Shown: in pieces, positions 8,177 through 15,435 of the stretch | Position numbering within the stretch: position 1 is the first letter of the stretch | How the letters are laid out: every line of letters starts with the position of its first letter | Source of the DNA: CAIVVT01 sp963757265 | Lineage (GTDB): Bacteria; Acidobacteriota; Terriglobia; Bryobacterales; Bryobacteraceae | DNA: 64,000 nt | NCBI GenBank assembly: GCA_963757265.1 | Contig: CAVWRA010000004.1 | Location: forward strand, 310,001 to 374,000 | Direction: 5' to 3' | Made by a program: the position numbers and the translations under genes | The notes under the pieces: generated by a model | Database searches by the model: none | Seen by the model: the letters and a program-made list of their open reading frames with translations, nothing else | Told to the model about the DNA's origin: nothing

Positions 8177-8934
8177 TGCTCTCGGCTGCGCACACGTGGA
8201 CTCTGACGGTCATCGCTTTCGTGACCGGCGTGGCCATGCTGTGGGCCTTCGGCCGCTTCTCCGACCAGGCCCGCATCGAGGTCGCCAAGCGCAAGCTGCA
8301 CGCCCACCTGCTGGCCTTCCGCCTGTTCGCCGACGAGCCCCGGCTGATCTTCCGCGCGCAACGCGAGCTGCTGGTTTGGAATGCGCGCTATCTTTCCCTG
8401 ATGCTGCGCCCGACGCTCGTCATGATGCTCCCGCTCGTCGTGCTGCTTTGGCACCTCGATGCAGTTTACGGACATCGCGCGCTCGGCCCAGGCGAAGCGG
8501 CGATCATTACGGCGCGAATGGACGGCGCGGCGAATCTGCGGACGGTCTCCCCAGCGCTCGCCGGCCGCGGAGTCACCATCGAGACGCCGCCTCTGCATCT
8601 CGCGGATGAGCATCAGGTGCTGTGGCGCGTGCGCGCCGGCGCCAATTCTCAAGCGGTCGTGATGCAACTGGACGGCGCCCGCGTGGAGAAGAGCGTTCAG
8701 GCGGGCGAAGGGCTTTCGTATCTCTCGGAACGGCGCGTCGCGTCGTGGCTCGAGTGGCTGCGCTATCCCGCCGAATCACGGTTGTCCAACACGCCGGTCG
8801 AGTGGATCGAGGTGAGCTACCCGGGGACCGATATCGGCGTTTTCGGCATCGGCATGCATTGGCTGGTCTGGTTCTGCATCGTCAACCTCATCACGATGCT
8901 CGCCCTGCGCAAGCGCTTCGGCGTGACGTTCTAG
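8176..8934 (+). CDS. membrane protein of unknown function at the end of the AP-superfamily operon, 252 aa
   Basis: The ATG at 8176 shares a base with the previous stop. The predicted topology is an N-terminal helix (about 7-27) and then an amphipathic charged region (RFSDQARIEVAKRKLHAHLLAFR). A second helix or pair follows at about 72-95, then a roughly 110-residue soluble domain of beta character, and a last helix at about 228-246 ending in basic residues. The first half loosely recalls the Oxa1/YidC/DUF106 layout, but this is only a topological impression. Its fixed position behind three phosphodiesterase-like genes suggests that it anchors, flips or presents their substrate. It ends against the convergent methyltransferase gene. 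Confidence 0.6.
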   Translation: MLSAAHTWTLTVIAFVTGVAMLWAFGRFSDQARIEVAKRKLHAHLLAFRLFADEPRLIFRAQRELLVWNARYLSLMLRPTLVMMLPLVVLLWHLDAVYGHRALGPGEAAIITARMDGAANLRTVSPALAGRGVTIETPPLHLADEHQVLWRVRAGANSQAVVMQLDGARVEKSVQAGEGLSYLSERRVASWLEWLRYPAESRLSNTPVEWIEVSYPGTDIGVFGIGMHWLVWFCIVNLITMLALRKRFGVTF

Positions 8935-9719
8935 CCCTCGCTTCCGCTCGTGGTCAGATCAGGTTTGCGCGCCACCAGACCCACCGATTCCCGCCCATCG
9001 AGAAACAGGCTCTCAGGCAGATCCTCGCGCCGGTACAGCCAGGCGCGCTCGACCTCCAGCCCGGCGTCGATGCACAAGCGGGTCAGCACCTTTTCGTCCA
9101 GCAGATGGATCGAACGCGGCATCTGGCCCAGCAGCCGGTGTTTGGAATACGCGCCGATCTTTTCCACCCAGCCCGGCCATTTCTCGCCCCTCGCGACGCG
9201 CCGCTCGTACTCCGCCGCGAACGCCGCGAACGGCGCCTGATAAGGGGTCGCCGCCTGCACGAACAGCTTGCCCCCCGGCCGCAACCAGCGCGCCGCTTTG
9301 CCCACGCCCAGCGCCAACTGGTTACCGGTCAAAAAGTGGAAAACGTTCGAGGCGTGGATGGCCCCGAGCGATGCCGGCTCGAAATGCAAATCGCGCGGGA
9401 AACGGCCCGGCTGGAGGCGCAGCCGCACCGGGTCCGCCCGACTGGAATCGCTCTGCAGGTGCTGCTCGAGCTCCCGGAGGGGGGCGGCGTCGAGGTCGTT
9501 GGCGATGACCCAGGCGCCGGCCCGCCACGCCGCCTCGCTGGCGGCTCCGGAGGCCGCGCCCAGGTCCAGCGCCGGCGCAGCCGGGCCGCAAAAGCCTGTC
9601 GCGCAGAATTCGACGAACAGCACGCTCACCGGGCTCAGCAGCTCGGAGATCCAGCCCATGCGGTTCCCTGTCAGCGCCTTGCGCTGGCGCTGCGGCGCGC
9701 TCGCGTCGCTCACAGCCAT
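8931..9719 (-). CDS. class I SAM-dependent methyltransferase, 262 aa
   Basis: The protein contains a Rossmann-type SAM site. Motif I is ALDLGAASGAASEAAWRAG at about residues 50-68, followed by VIANDLDAAPLREL (acidic loop), IHASNVFHFL (motif IV region) and LRPGGKLFVQA (motif V/VI). The C-terminal part (HRLLGQMPRSIHLLDEKVLTRL) is typical of stand-alone methyltransferases of unknown substrate. There is no signal peptide. It converges on the operon before it, sharing the palindromic CTAG stop region. Confidence 0.75.
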   Translation of the reverse strand: MAVSDASAPQRQRKALTGNRMGWISELLSPVSVLFVEFCATGFCGPAAPALDLGAASGAASEAAWRAGAWVIANDLDAAPLRELEQHLQSDSSRADPVRLRLQPGRFPRDLHFEPASLGAIHASNVFHFLTGNQLALGVGKAARWLRPGGKLFVQAATPYQAPFAAFAAEYERRVARGEKWPGWVEKIGAYSKHRLLGQMPRSIHLLDEKVLTRLCIDAGLEVERAWLYRREDLPESLFLDGRESVGLVARKPDLTTSGSEG

Positions 9720-9845
9720 AGCGTAGCAGCGGCGGACACGGCCTCAGCCGGGCGGCGGCGAATCGGGCCGCGATATGCTATTCGTGCACGGCGCTGACCG
9801 TGCTTGGACTCGACAACCTGAACTCTGGATTTGGAGGTCAACCTG

Positions 9846-10313
9846 ATGCTACGAAAGGCACTATTGTTCACCGCTGCACTCGGATTCGCGGCCCTGCTGT
9901 TCGCGCCGCAAGCCGCGGCTCAACGGCACCCGCGCTATTTGCACGCGCGCAGCGATCTGCGTACGGCTCAATTCATCATGCGCGACATGAACCTGGAGCC
10001 GAATGTCATGCGCCACATCCGCACCGCGGAGGCGGAGGTCGAGCACGCGATTCACGAGATCGATCACGCCGCCGTGCTCGATGGCAAGGATCTCAACGAT
10101 CATCCGCGCGTTGACACTCATCTGGACCGTCGCGGACGTTTCCGGGAGGTGATGAGATTGCTCAACGCCGCGCGGGGCGACATCGGCAGGGAGGAAGACA
10201 ACCCCAATGCAAACCGCTGGCGCGACGTCGCCTTCCGCCATATCGACATAGCCGTGGAGGAGATGCGGCGCGCCGCCCGCGATCTGCATTTCGATCGCCT
10301 GGAAGGCTATTGA
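9846..10313 (+). CDS. secreted small helical protein, 155 aa
   Basis: A GGAGGT ribosome site at 9833-9838 points to the ATG at 9846 rather than the in-frame TTG at 9831. The N-terminus MLRKALLFTAALGFAALLFAPQAAAQ is a signal peptide with an AxA cleavage site, so the product is periplasmic or extracellular. The mature part (about 130 residues) is His- and Arg-rich and strongly helical. It contains related segments: DLRTAQFIMRDMNLEPNV, HIRTAEAEVEHAIHEIDHAA, RGRFREVMRLLNAARGDIG and HIDIAVEEMRRAARDL. The pattern resembles a helical bundle. No catalytic motif is visible and the function is unknown. Confidence 0.65.
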   Translation: MLRKALLFTAALGFAALLFAPQAAAQRHPRYLHARSDLRTAQFIMRDMNLEPNVMRHIRTAEAEVEHAIHEIDHAAVLDGKDLNDHPRVDTHLDRRGRFREVMRLLNAARGDIGREEDNPNANRWRDVAFRHIDIAVEEMRRAARDLHFDRLEGY

Positions 10314-10481
10314 TGACTACCGCCGCGTGAGCGCGGCAGTCCATGGGCAAGGGCAGGGAACGGGACGCCGCCGGCCGGCTCCCGTTCCGCCAGGGCGCAC
10401 ACGCGGATTCGTGCCGGACCGTTCCCCCGCCGGCGTCCTCGCCGCGCCTCGTTGTAATCTCCAGGAAGGGGGCCAACTACG

Positions 10482-10889
10482 ATGGCCGATGCGAGTGCTG
10501 GAGCGCCGAAGCGGAAGGGTTCCCGGCGCTGGAAGCTGATCGCCTTTCTGGTTCTGATTGTCCTGCCCGTGTGCGGCTTCTCGGCCTACACCTGGATCAC
10601 GCTGCACATCAGCTTTTCCAACGGGGAACGCGTCGGCTACGTGCAGAAGATCTCCCGCAAGGGCTGGGTCTGCAAAACCTGGGAAGGCGAACTGGCCATG
10701 GTCAACATGCCCGGTGCCGTATCCCAGATCTTCCCCTTCACCGTGCCCGACGATGCCGTCGCCCGCTCCATCATGGACGCCGCCGGCAAACGCGTCGCCC
10801 TGAGCTATGAGCAGCACCGCGGCGTGCCGTGCAAGTGTTTCGGCGAGACGGAGTTTTTCATTACCGGCGTGCGCGTCCTGGGCCAATAA
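10482..10889 (+). CDS. single-pass membrane protein of unknown function, 135 aa
   Basis: A basic N-terminus (PKRKGSRRWK) precedes one strong membrane helix (LIAFLVLIVLPVCGFSAYTWI, about residues 19-40). A soluble domain follows with SFSNGERVGYVQKISRKGW, KTWEGELAM and VALSYEQHRGVPCKCFGETEFFITGV. The GERVGxxxKxSxKG-xxKTxEGEL pattern recurs in a conserved membrane family of unknown role found in several phyla; I recall this from family knowledge and did not search it. The product is probably anchored in the inner membrane. The gene is monocistronic and convergent with the symporter gene 11 bases away. Confidence 0.6.
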   Translation: MADASAGAPKRKGSRRWKLIAFLVLIVLPVCGFSAYTWITLHISFSNGERVGYVQKISRKGWVCKTWEGELAMVNMPGAVSQIFPFTVPDDAVARSIMDAAGKRVALSYEQHRGVPCKCFGETEFFITGVRVLGQ

Positions 10890-10900
10890 TCACGCCGGCC

Positions 10901-12745
10901 TCAGGCCTCCAGGGCCGCAGGTTTGGGTTGCTCCACCAGGTACATTTCGCCCGGTCCCAAGCGGTCGTACCAGCTGAATTTCAGGATCAGTGAAGTCACC
11001 ACGAACACCGCCAGCGACACCCACATCTCGCGCCAGTGCTGGATGGCCAGGTAGATGGGCCCGGTCACCAGGCTGGTCTGCCACACCAGTCCGACGACGA
11101 TGTTGAACGTGTCGCGGCGGAAGTCGTGGTTGCGCTGGAAAGTCGGATCCTCGGCCCGGCATTTGCGGTAAATCGGCTCCCAGAAGCCCCACGGCCGCAC
11201 GGAGCGATAAAAGCTCATCAGCACGCCGTCTTCCTCGGGCTTGGTGCACAGGCAAACGATGACCGAGGCCGCCGAGCTGATCGCCAGAATCAGGAGAAAA
11301 CCGAAAACGGGGTGGATGTTCACCGCCAGTTTGAGCACCGCGGCCACCGTGCCGGCGACCATTCCGGCGCAGAATCCGTAGCCGTTGAAGCGCCACCAGT
11401 GCCACTTCAGCACGTTGGGCGCGACGAAGGCCGGGATCAGCGCCGAGACGATCCATTCGGTCACCTTGTGCACGTTGGACGTCGTCAGGCCGAAGACGAT
11501 GCCCAGCAGCACGACCGCGGCCGACGTGATCCAGCCCAGCATCACCTGCCGCCGCGCCGTCGCCGTCGGGTTCAGGTAGCGCTTGTAAATGTCATTGACC
11601 ACGTACGCCGCGCCCGAGTTGACCGTCGAGACGAAGGTGCTCATGAACGACGCCAGCAGCGCGGCAATGAGGATGCCTTTCAACCCTACGGGCACGTATC
11701 TGTTTAAAACATTGGGCAGGATTTTTTCGAAATTCACCTGCGCGCCCATGGCCGCCAGGTCGGGGCTGAAGAAGACCAGACCCAGCACCGTGATGCCGGC
11801 AATCAGCAGAAATCGAGGGGCCAGCGAGACCATGGCCATCACCATATTCTCGAGCGCCGCCTCGCGCGGGCTGCGGGTTGACAGCACGTGCTGGATGGCA
11901 TAGTTGGGCGTCGGCCCGGCCATGCTCACCAGGACGCCCTTGAGCAGCAGCATGGCGGTGAAGAACATGAACAGCGAATAGCCGTCGCCGCCCGCCGACA
12001 TCGGCCCATAGATGCGCGTGTTGAGCTGCGGCATCAGGTGGCTCCAGTCGAGCGTCAGCTTCCAGCCGAAAAACAGGTGGTCCCAGCCTGCCGGGACCTT
12101 GGCCATGATCTGCTCCGGCCGGATCAGAACGAGCGAAACGATGACCACGCCGATCGCCGCGGTCACCTTCAGCCCGAACTGGATCAGGTCGTTCATGATC
12201 ACGCTGTACATGCCGCCCACCACGCAGTACATCCCCGTCACCAGCAGCATGCCCGCGCCGTACCAACTGTCGGAAAAATTCCACGGGAAAAAAGGCCGCG
12301 TGAACTCGCCGATGCCGCGAAAGGCGTAGCTCAGAAAGCCCACCACGTGCACCAGCGCGTAGGCCACCACGCTGATGTAGGCCAGCTCCGCGCCGCGGCT
12401 GTAGCCGAAGCGGGTGCGCATCCACTCCGCGCCGGTCAGCACGTTGGAGCGCCGCACCCACGTGCCCAGATACATCATGCGGTAGATCACGCTGAACAGC
12501 GGCCACACCCACAGCAGCCAGGTGGCCTTCATGCCGTAGATGTAGAACATCATCACGAACCACATCGTGCCCGTGATGTCAACGCCGCTCGAGCCGTGCG
12601 CCACTCCGATAATCCACCACGGCATGCTCTTCGAGGCCAGGAAGTACGATTCGGCGTTCTTCGAAGCGCGCTTGGCCGACCACCATCCGACCAGCGCCAT
12701 CAGCAGCAGGTAGAGGGTGATGATCGTCAGGTCTATGGGGTGCAT
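10901..12745 (-). CDS. sodium:solute symporter (SSS family), 614 aa
   Basis: The first helix, IDLTIITLYLLLMALVGWWSAKRASKNAESYFLAS, is the classic SSS opening. It is followed by about a dozen further hydrophobic segments and a C-terminal extension with two or more extra helices. Family members import sugars, amino acids or other solutes with sodium. The gene is 38 bases downstream of a GH130 phosphorylase on the same strand, so it probably imports the beta-mannoside or related oligosaccharide that enzyme splits. The substrate itself cannot be read from the sequence. Confidence 0.88.
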   Translation of the reverse strand: MHPIDLTIITLYLLLMALVGWWSAKRASKNAESYFLASKSMPWWIIGVAHGSSGVDITGTMWFVMMFYIYGMKATWLLWVWPLFSVIYRMMYLGTWVRRSNVLTGAEWMRTRFGYSRGAELAYISVVAYALVHVVGFLSYAFRGIGEFTRPFFPWNFSDSWYGAGMLLVTGMYCVVGGMYSVIMNDLIQFGLKVTAAIGVVIVSLVLIRPEQIMAKVPAGWDHLFFGWKLTLDWSHLMPQLNTRIYGPMSAGGDGYSLFMFFTAMLLLKGVLVSMAGPTPNYAIQHVLSTRSPREAALENMVMAMVSLAPRFLLIAGITVLGLVFFSPDLAAMGAQVNFEKILPNVLNRYVPVGLKGILIAALLASFMSTFVSTVNSGAAYVVNDIYKRYLNPTATARRQVMLGWITSAAVVLLGIVFGLTTSNVHKVTEWIVSALIPAFVAPNVLKWHWWRFNGYGFCAGMVAGTVAAVLKLAVNIHPVFGFLLILAISSAASVIVCLCTKPEEDGVLMSFYRSVRPWGFWEPIYRKCRAEDPTFQRNHDFRRDTFNIVVGLVWQTSLVTGPIYLAIQHWREMWVSLAVFVVTSLILKFSWYDRLGPGEMYLVEQPKPAALEA

Positions 12746-12783
12746 TGCCGCTCTTTCCGGTCCGTTTTTTCAGTGCACCGCGA

Positions 12784-13803
12784 CTACGCCGGGCACGTCA
12801 GCAGGTGGTCGATCAGCTCCTGCAGCCCGCAAGTCGCGACGGCGCAAACCTTGTCGCCGCCGCCGTAGTAGAGGAAGAACGTGCCGTCGATCACCACCGA
12901 CCCGCAGGGGAAGATCGCGCCGCGGTAGAAGCCCTCAGTCTCGTAATCCGCCTCGGGCTGCATGATCCAGTCGGGCGTGCGGTGCAGCACGCGGCCCGGA
13001 TCCTCGAGGTCCAGCAGCAGCGCGCCGAGCCGGTAATGTCTGTCCTCGCCCACAGCGTGATAGATCGTCAGCCATCCGTGCGGCGTTTTGATGGGCGGCG
13101 TGTTGATGCCCATCTTGAAACGCTCCCACGGGTATTTGTTCTTGATCAGCATCCGGCTCTTGCGGAAGCCCAGCAGGTCATCGGCCATCGAAATCCACGC
13201 GCACGCTTCGTCGGTGCCGTACTCCGGCCCGACCCACTCCAGCGGCCGGTGCAGCATCACATATTGACCGTTGATCTTCTCCGGGAACAGGATCACGTCG
13301 CGGTCGTCCAGCGTCGGGTCGGTGAGCCATCCGGCGCGAGTCCAGGTCTTGAAATCGCGCGTCATCGCCAGGCCAGTGAGCGTGGCGTTGATTCTGAGGT
13401 AGCGCGGAAAATCGGGCCCGCAATCGGGGGTGACGTAGCGGTCGCGGCCGCCCGGAATCCAGCATTGCCCAAACGGGTAATGGCGTGCCGCATACGTCAC
13501 GTAGAACCACTCGCCCATCTTGACGATGCGCGGGTCCTGGATCGTCGCGCCGTCGAAGCCCTCGACGCTGGGGCTCAGCACGGGCTGGTCGCCGACGCGC
13601 TCGAAGTGGTATCCGTCGCTGCTGACGGCGAGGCCGAAATAGCACTTGTATTCCTGATGGGTCTCCGCCGCGCGATACAGCAGCAGCACCTCACGATGCT
13701 CTTCGTCGTAGTACGCGGCGGGGTTGAACACCGCCAGGTCCTCCCACGGATGGTCCGGGTGCGGCAACAGAATCGGATTGCCGGCGAAGCGCTGCAGCTC
13801 CAT
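12784..13803 (-). CDS. GH130-family glycoside phosphorylase, 339 aa
   Basis: The frame stays open far upstream, but the real start is the ATG at 13801-13803, giving MELQRFAGNPILLPHPDHPWED. GH130 enzymes phosphorolyse beta-mannosidic bonds in the cytoplasm. The five-bladed propeller family signature includes NPAAYY, then ATIQDPRIVKMGEWFYVTYAA, whose Asp in QDPR matches the GH130 proton donor, plus RDVILFPEKINGQYVMLHRP and FYRGAIFPCG near the end. The length matches the family. It is co-transcribed with the downstream symporter, which suggests import followed by phosphorolysis of mannose-containing oligosaccharides. Confidence 0.85.
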   Translation of the reverse strand: MELQRFAGNPILLPHPDHPWEDLAVFNPAAYYDEEHREVLLLYRAAETHQEYKCYFGLAVSSDGYHFERVGDQPVLSPSVEGFDGATIQDPRIVKMGEWFYVTYAARHYPFGQCWIPGGRDRYVTPDCGPDFPRYLRINATLTGLAMTRDFKTWTRAGWLTDPTLDDRDVILFPEKINGQYVMLHRPLEWVGPEYGTDEACAWISMADDLLGFRKSRMLIKNKYPWERFKMGINTPPIKTPHGWLTIYHAVGEDRHYRLGALLLDLEDPGRVLHRTPDWIMQPEADYETEGFYRGAIFPCGSVVIDGTFFLYYGGGDKVCAVATCGLQELIDHLLTCPA

Positions 13804-13968
13804 TTTCGATGTGCTCCCGTGGGGCTGGAATTGGATCAGGGAAGGCGTCCGCGCGATCCCGCCCGCTCGTCCACACAAACTGCCAGCATACTTCAGACCA
13901 CCTGGCCGGATATCTCCGCGCGCGCCGCGCTTGTGCGGCAGTAGCCTGGAAGCGAGGCCCGCCGCACA

Positions 13969-14889
13969 ATGAATCGCCGCTCCTTCGCCCGCTTCGCCTG
14001 GTTCTTCGTCGCCTATCTCGTCGCCGTGATTCTGTTCGGCGCGTGGGTCCGCATCAGCGGCTCGGGCAACGGCTGTGGCAGCCACTGGCCGGCCTGCAAC
14101 GGGGCGGTGATCCCGCCAGCGCCGGGGACCGGGACGCTGATCGAATATACGCATCGCCTGATGAGCGGCCTGTCGGTGGTGTTCGCTTTGGCCGTGGTAA
14201 TTTGGGCGCGCCGGTTCGGCCGCGCCGTCTTTCGCGCGGCGCTGCTGACGCTGTTTTTCCTGATCGTCGAAGCGCTGCTGGGCGCGCTGCTGGTGAAAGC
14301 CCACCTGGTGGTGAACGACGCCTCGGTGGCGCGCGCGCTGGTGGTGGCTTTGCATCTCGTCAATACGCTGCTGCTCACCGCCTCGGCGGCGCTGACGGCC
14401 TGGCGCGCCCGCAGTCCGGCTGCGCCGGAGGACGCGGCACCGGTGCCCGCTTCGCGGCTGCTGCTGGGGCTGGGGCTGGCTGCTTTGGTGCTGACTTGCA
14501 TGTCCGGCGCGGTGACCGCGCTGGGCGACACCGTGTTCCCGGCCAGGCCGGCGCTCGACGGCTCGCTGCTGACGACCATCCGCGCCGACGCGTCGCCGGG
14601 GCAGCACTTCCTGGTCCGGCTGCGCGTGCTGCACCCGCTGGTGGCTGTCGGCGCCGTAATGCTTGTCGCGGGCGTGCTGCTGCGTATCGTCACCGGACGC
14701 GTCAACGCGGGCCCGGCGCAGTGCCAACTGGCGGCACTGGCCTTCACCGCGGTGATCCTTCAGACCGGACTGGGTTTCGTCAACGTGCTGCTGGCGGCGC
14801 CCGGGTGGCTGCAGATCGTGCACCTGCTGCTGGCCCAGACGGTGTGGATCTCGACGTGGCTGGTGTTCCTGGCCGCGCGGCGCACGTGA
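13969..14889 (+). CDS. ctaA: heme A synthase (COX15/CtaA family)
   Basis: CtaA oxidises heme O to heme A for aa3-type oxidases, in the cytoplasmic membrane. The 306-residue protein has eight hydrophobic segments. It carries the family motifs GAWVRISGSGNGCGSHWPACNG (first extracellular loop with its Cys pair), EYTHRLMSG (heme-ligand His), and further His ligands in VVALHLVNT, RVLHPLVAVG and LQIVHLLLAQT. No oxidase subunits lie nearby. The large frame overlapping it in another phase is a shadow. Confidence 0.9.
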   Translation: MNRRSFARFAWFFVAYLVAVILFGAWVRISGSGNGCGSHWPACNGAVIPPAPGTGTLIEYTHRLMSGLSVVFALAVVIWARRFGRAVFRAALLTLFFLIVEALLGALLVKAHLVVNDASVARALVVALHLVNTLLLTASAALTAWRARSPAAPEDAAPVPASRLLLGLGLAALVLTCMSGAVTALGDTVFPARPALDGSLLTTIRADASPGQHFLVRLRVLHPLVAVGAVMLVAGVLLRIVTGRVNAGPAQCQLAALAFTAVILQTGLGFVNVLLAAPGWLQIVHLLLAQTVWISTWLVFLAARRT

Positions 14890-14966
14890 GGCCCGCGCGC
14901 GGCTGGACCGCAGGCCAATCGGCCAAAGGAGAAACCGGGCATGGCGTGGTAGCGTGAGAGATAGCC

Positions 14967-15242
14967 ATGGTGACTCTCATCAAGTGGGTATTGGTTCTCG
15001 GGCTCGGGACTGGCGGTGCGATCTTCCTGGCCCAGGGAATAGGTATCAAGACTTTTCTCGCGCAGTATGAGGCGTCGCCGACGCGCGACATCCTGGCCGG
15101 TTTGCTTTTCCTGGGGATAGGGTTTGCGATGGCCGCGTTCTGGAAAGTTGAATCGCGCCCCAGCATCGGGGAGTTTGAAGGCGAGTCACCGCGATCCAGA
15201 AAGATCGTGAAGGTCGAACGCCACTTCAAAGAGCCCAGGTAG
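14967..15242 (+). CDS. small membrane protein, 91 aa
   Basis: Two hydrophobic helices are evident: VTLIKWVLVLGLGTGGAIFLAQG (about 2-24) and ILAGLLFLGIGFAMAAFW (about 42-60). A charged tail follows (RSRKIVKVERHFKEPR). The family is not recognised. It lies 77 bases after ctaA on the same strand and could be co-transcribed. Codon use is ordinary for the region. Confidence 0.5.
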   Translation: MVTLIKWVLVLGLGTGGAIFLAQGIGIKTFLAQYEASPTRDILAGLLFLGIGFAMAAFWKVESRPSIGEFEGESPRSRKIVKVERHFKEPR

Positions 15243-15435
15243 GCCCCGACAGGCACTCCACGCCGGGGCGGTCCGCCGCCGCACTGATGGTGGGCCCCCT
15301 GCCCTAGATGCCAGACCCTCTGCTGAGCCAGATGGGGGTGCTCCGGACCTGCGGTCCGCCAGAGGCTACGGTCCTCCGGCGGGGCTGTTCCTGCATCCGG
15401 CCCAGGCGTAGAATTGCAGGCATGGGGGTGGTCTC

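Noticed and set aside
13809..14957. Open frame of about 380 residues in another phase across ctaA
   Set aside because: Its composition is Arg/Gly/Ala shadow sequence, while the ctaA frame carries all heme-binding motifs.
15343..15357. CGGACC-TGC-GGTCCG hairpin before the GH44 gene
   Set aside because: A six-bp GC stem in GC-rich DNA without a T-run is too common by chance to call as a terminator or regulator.
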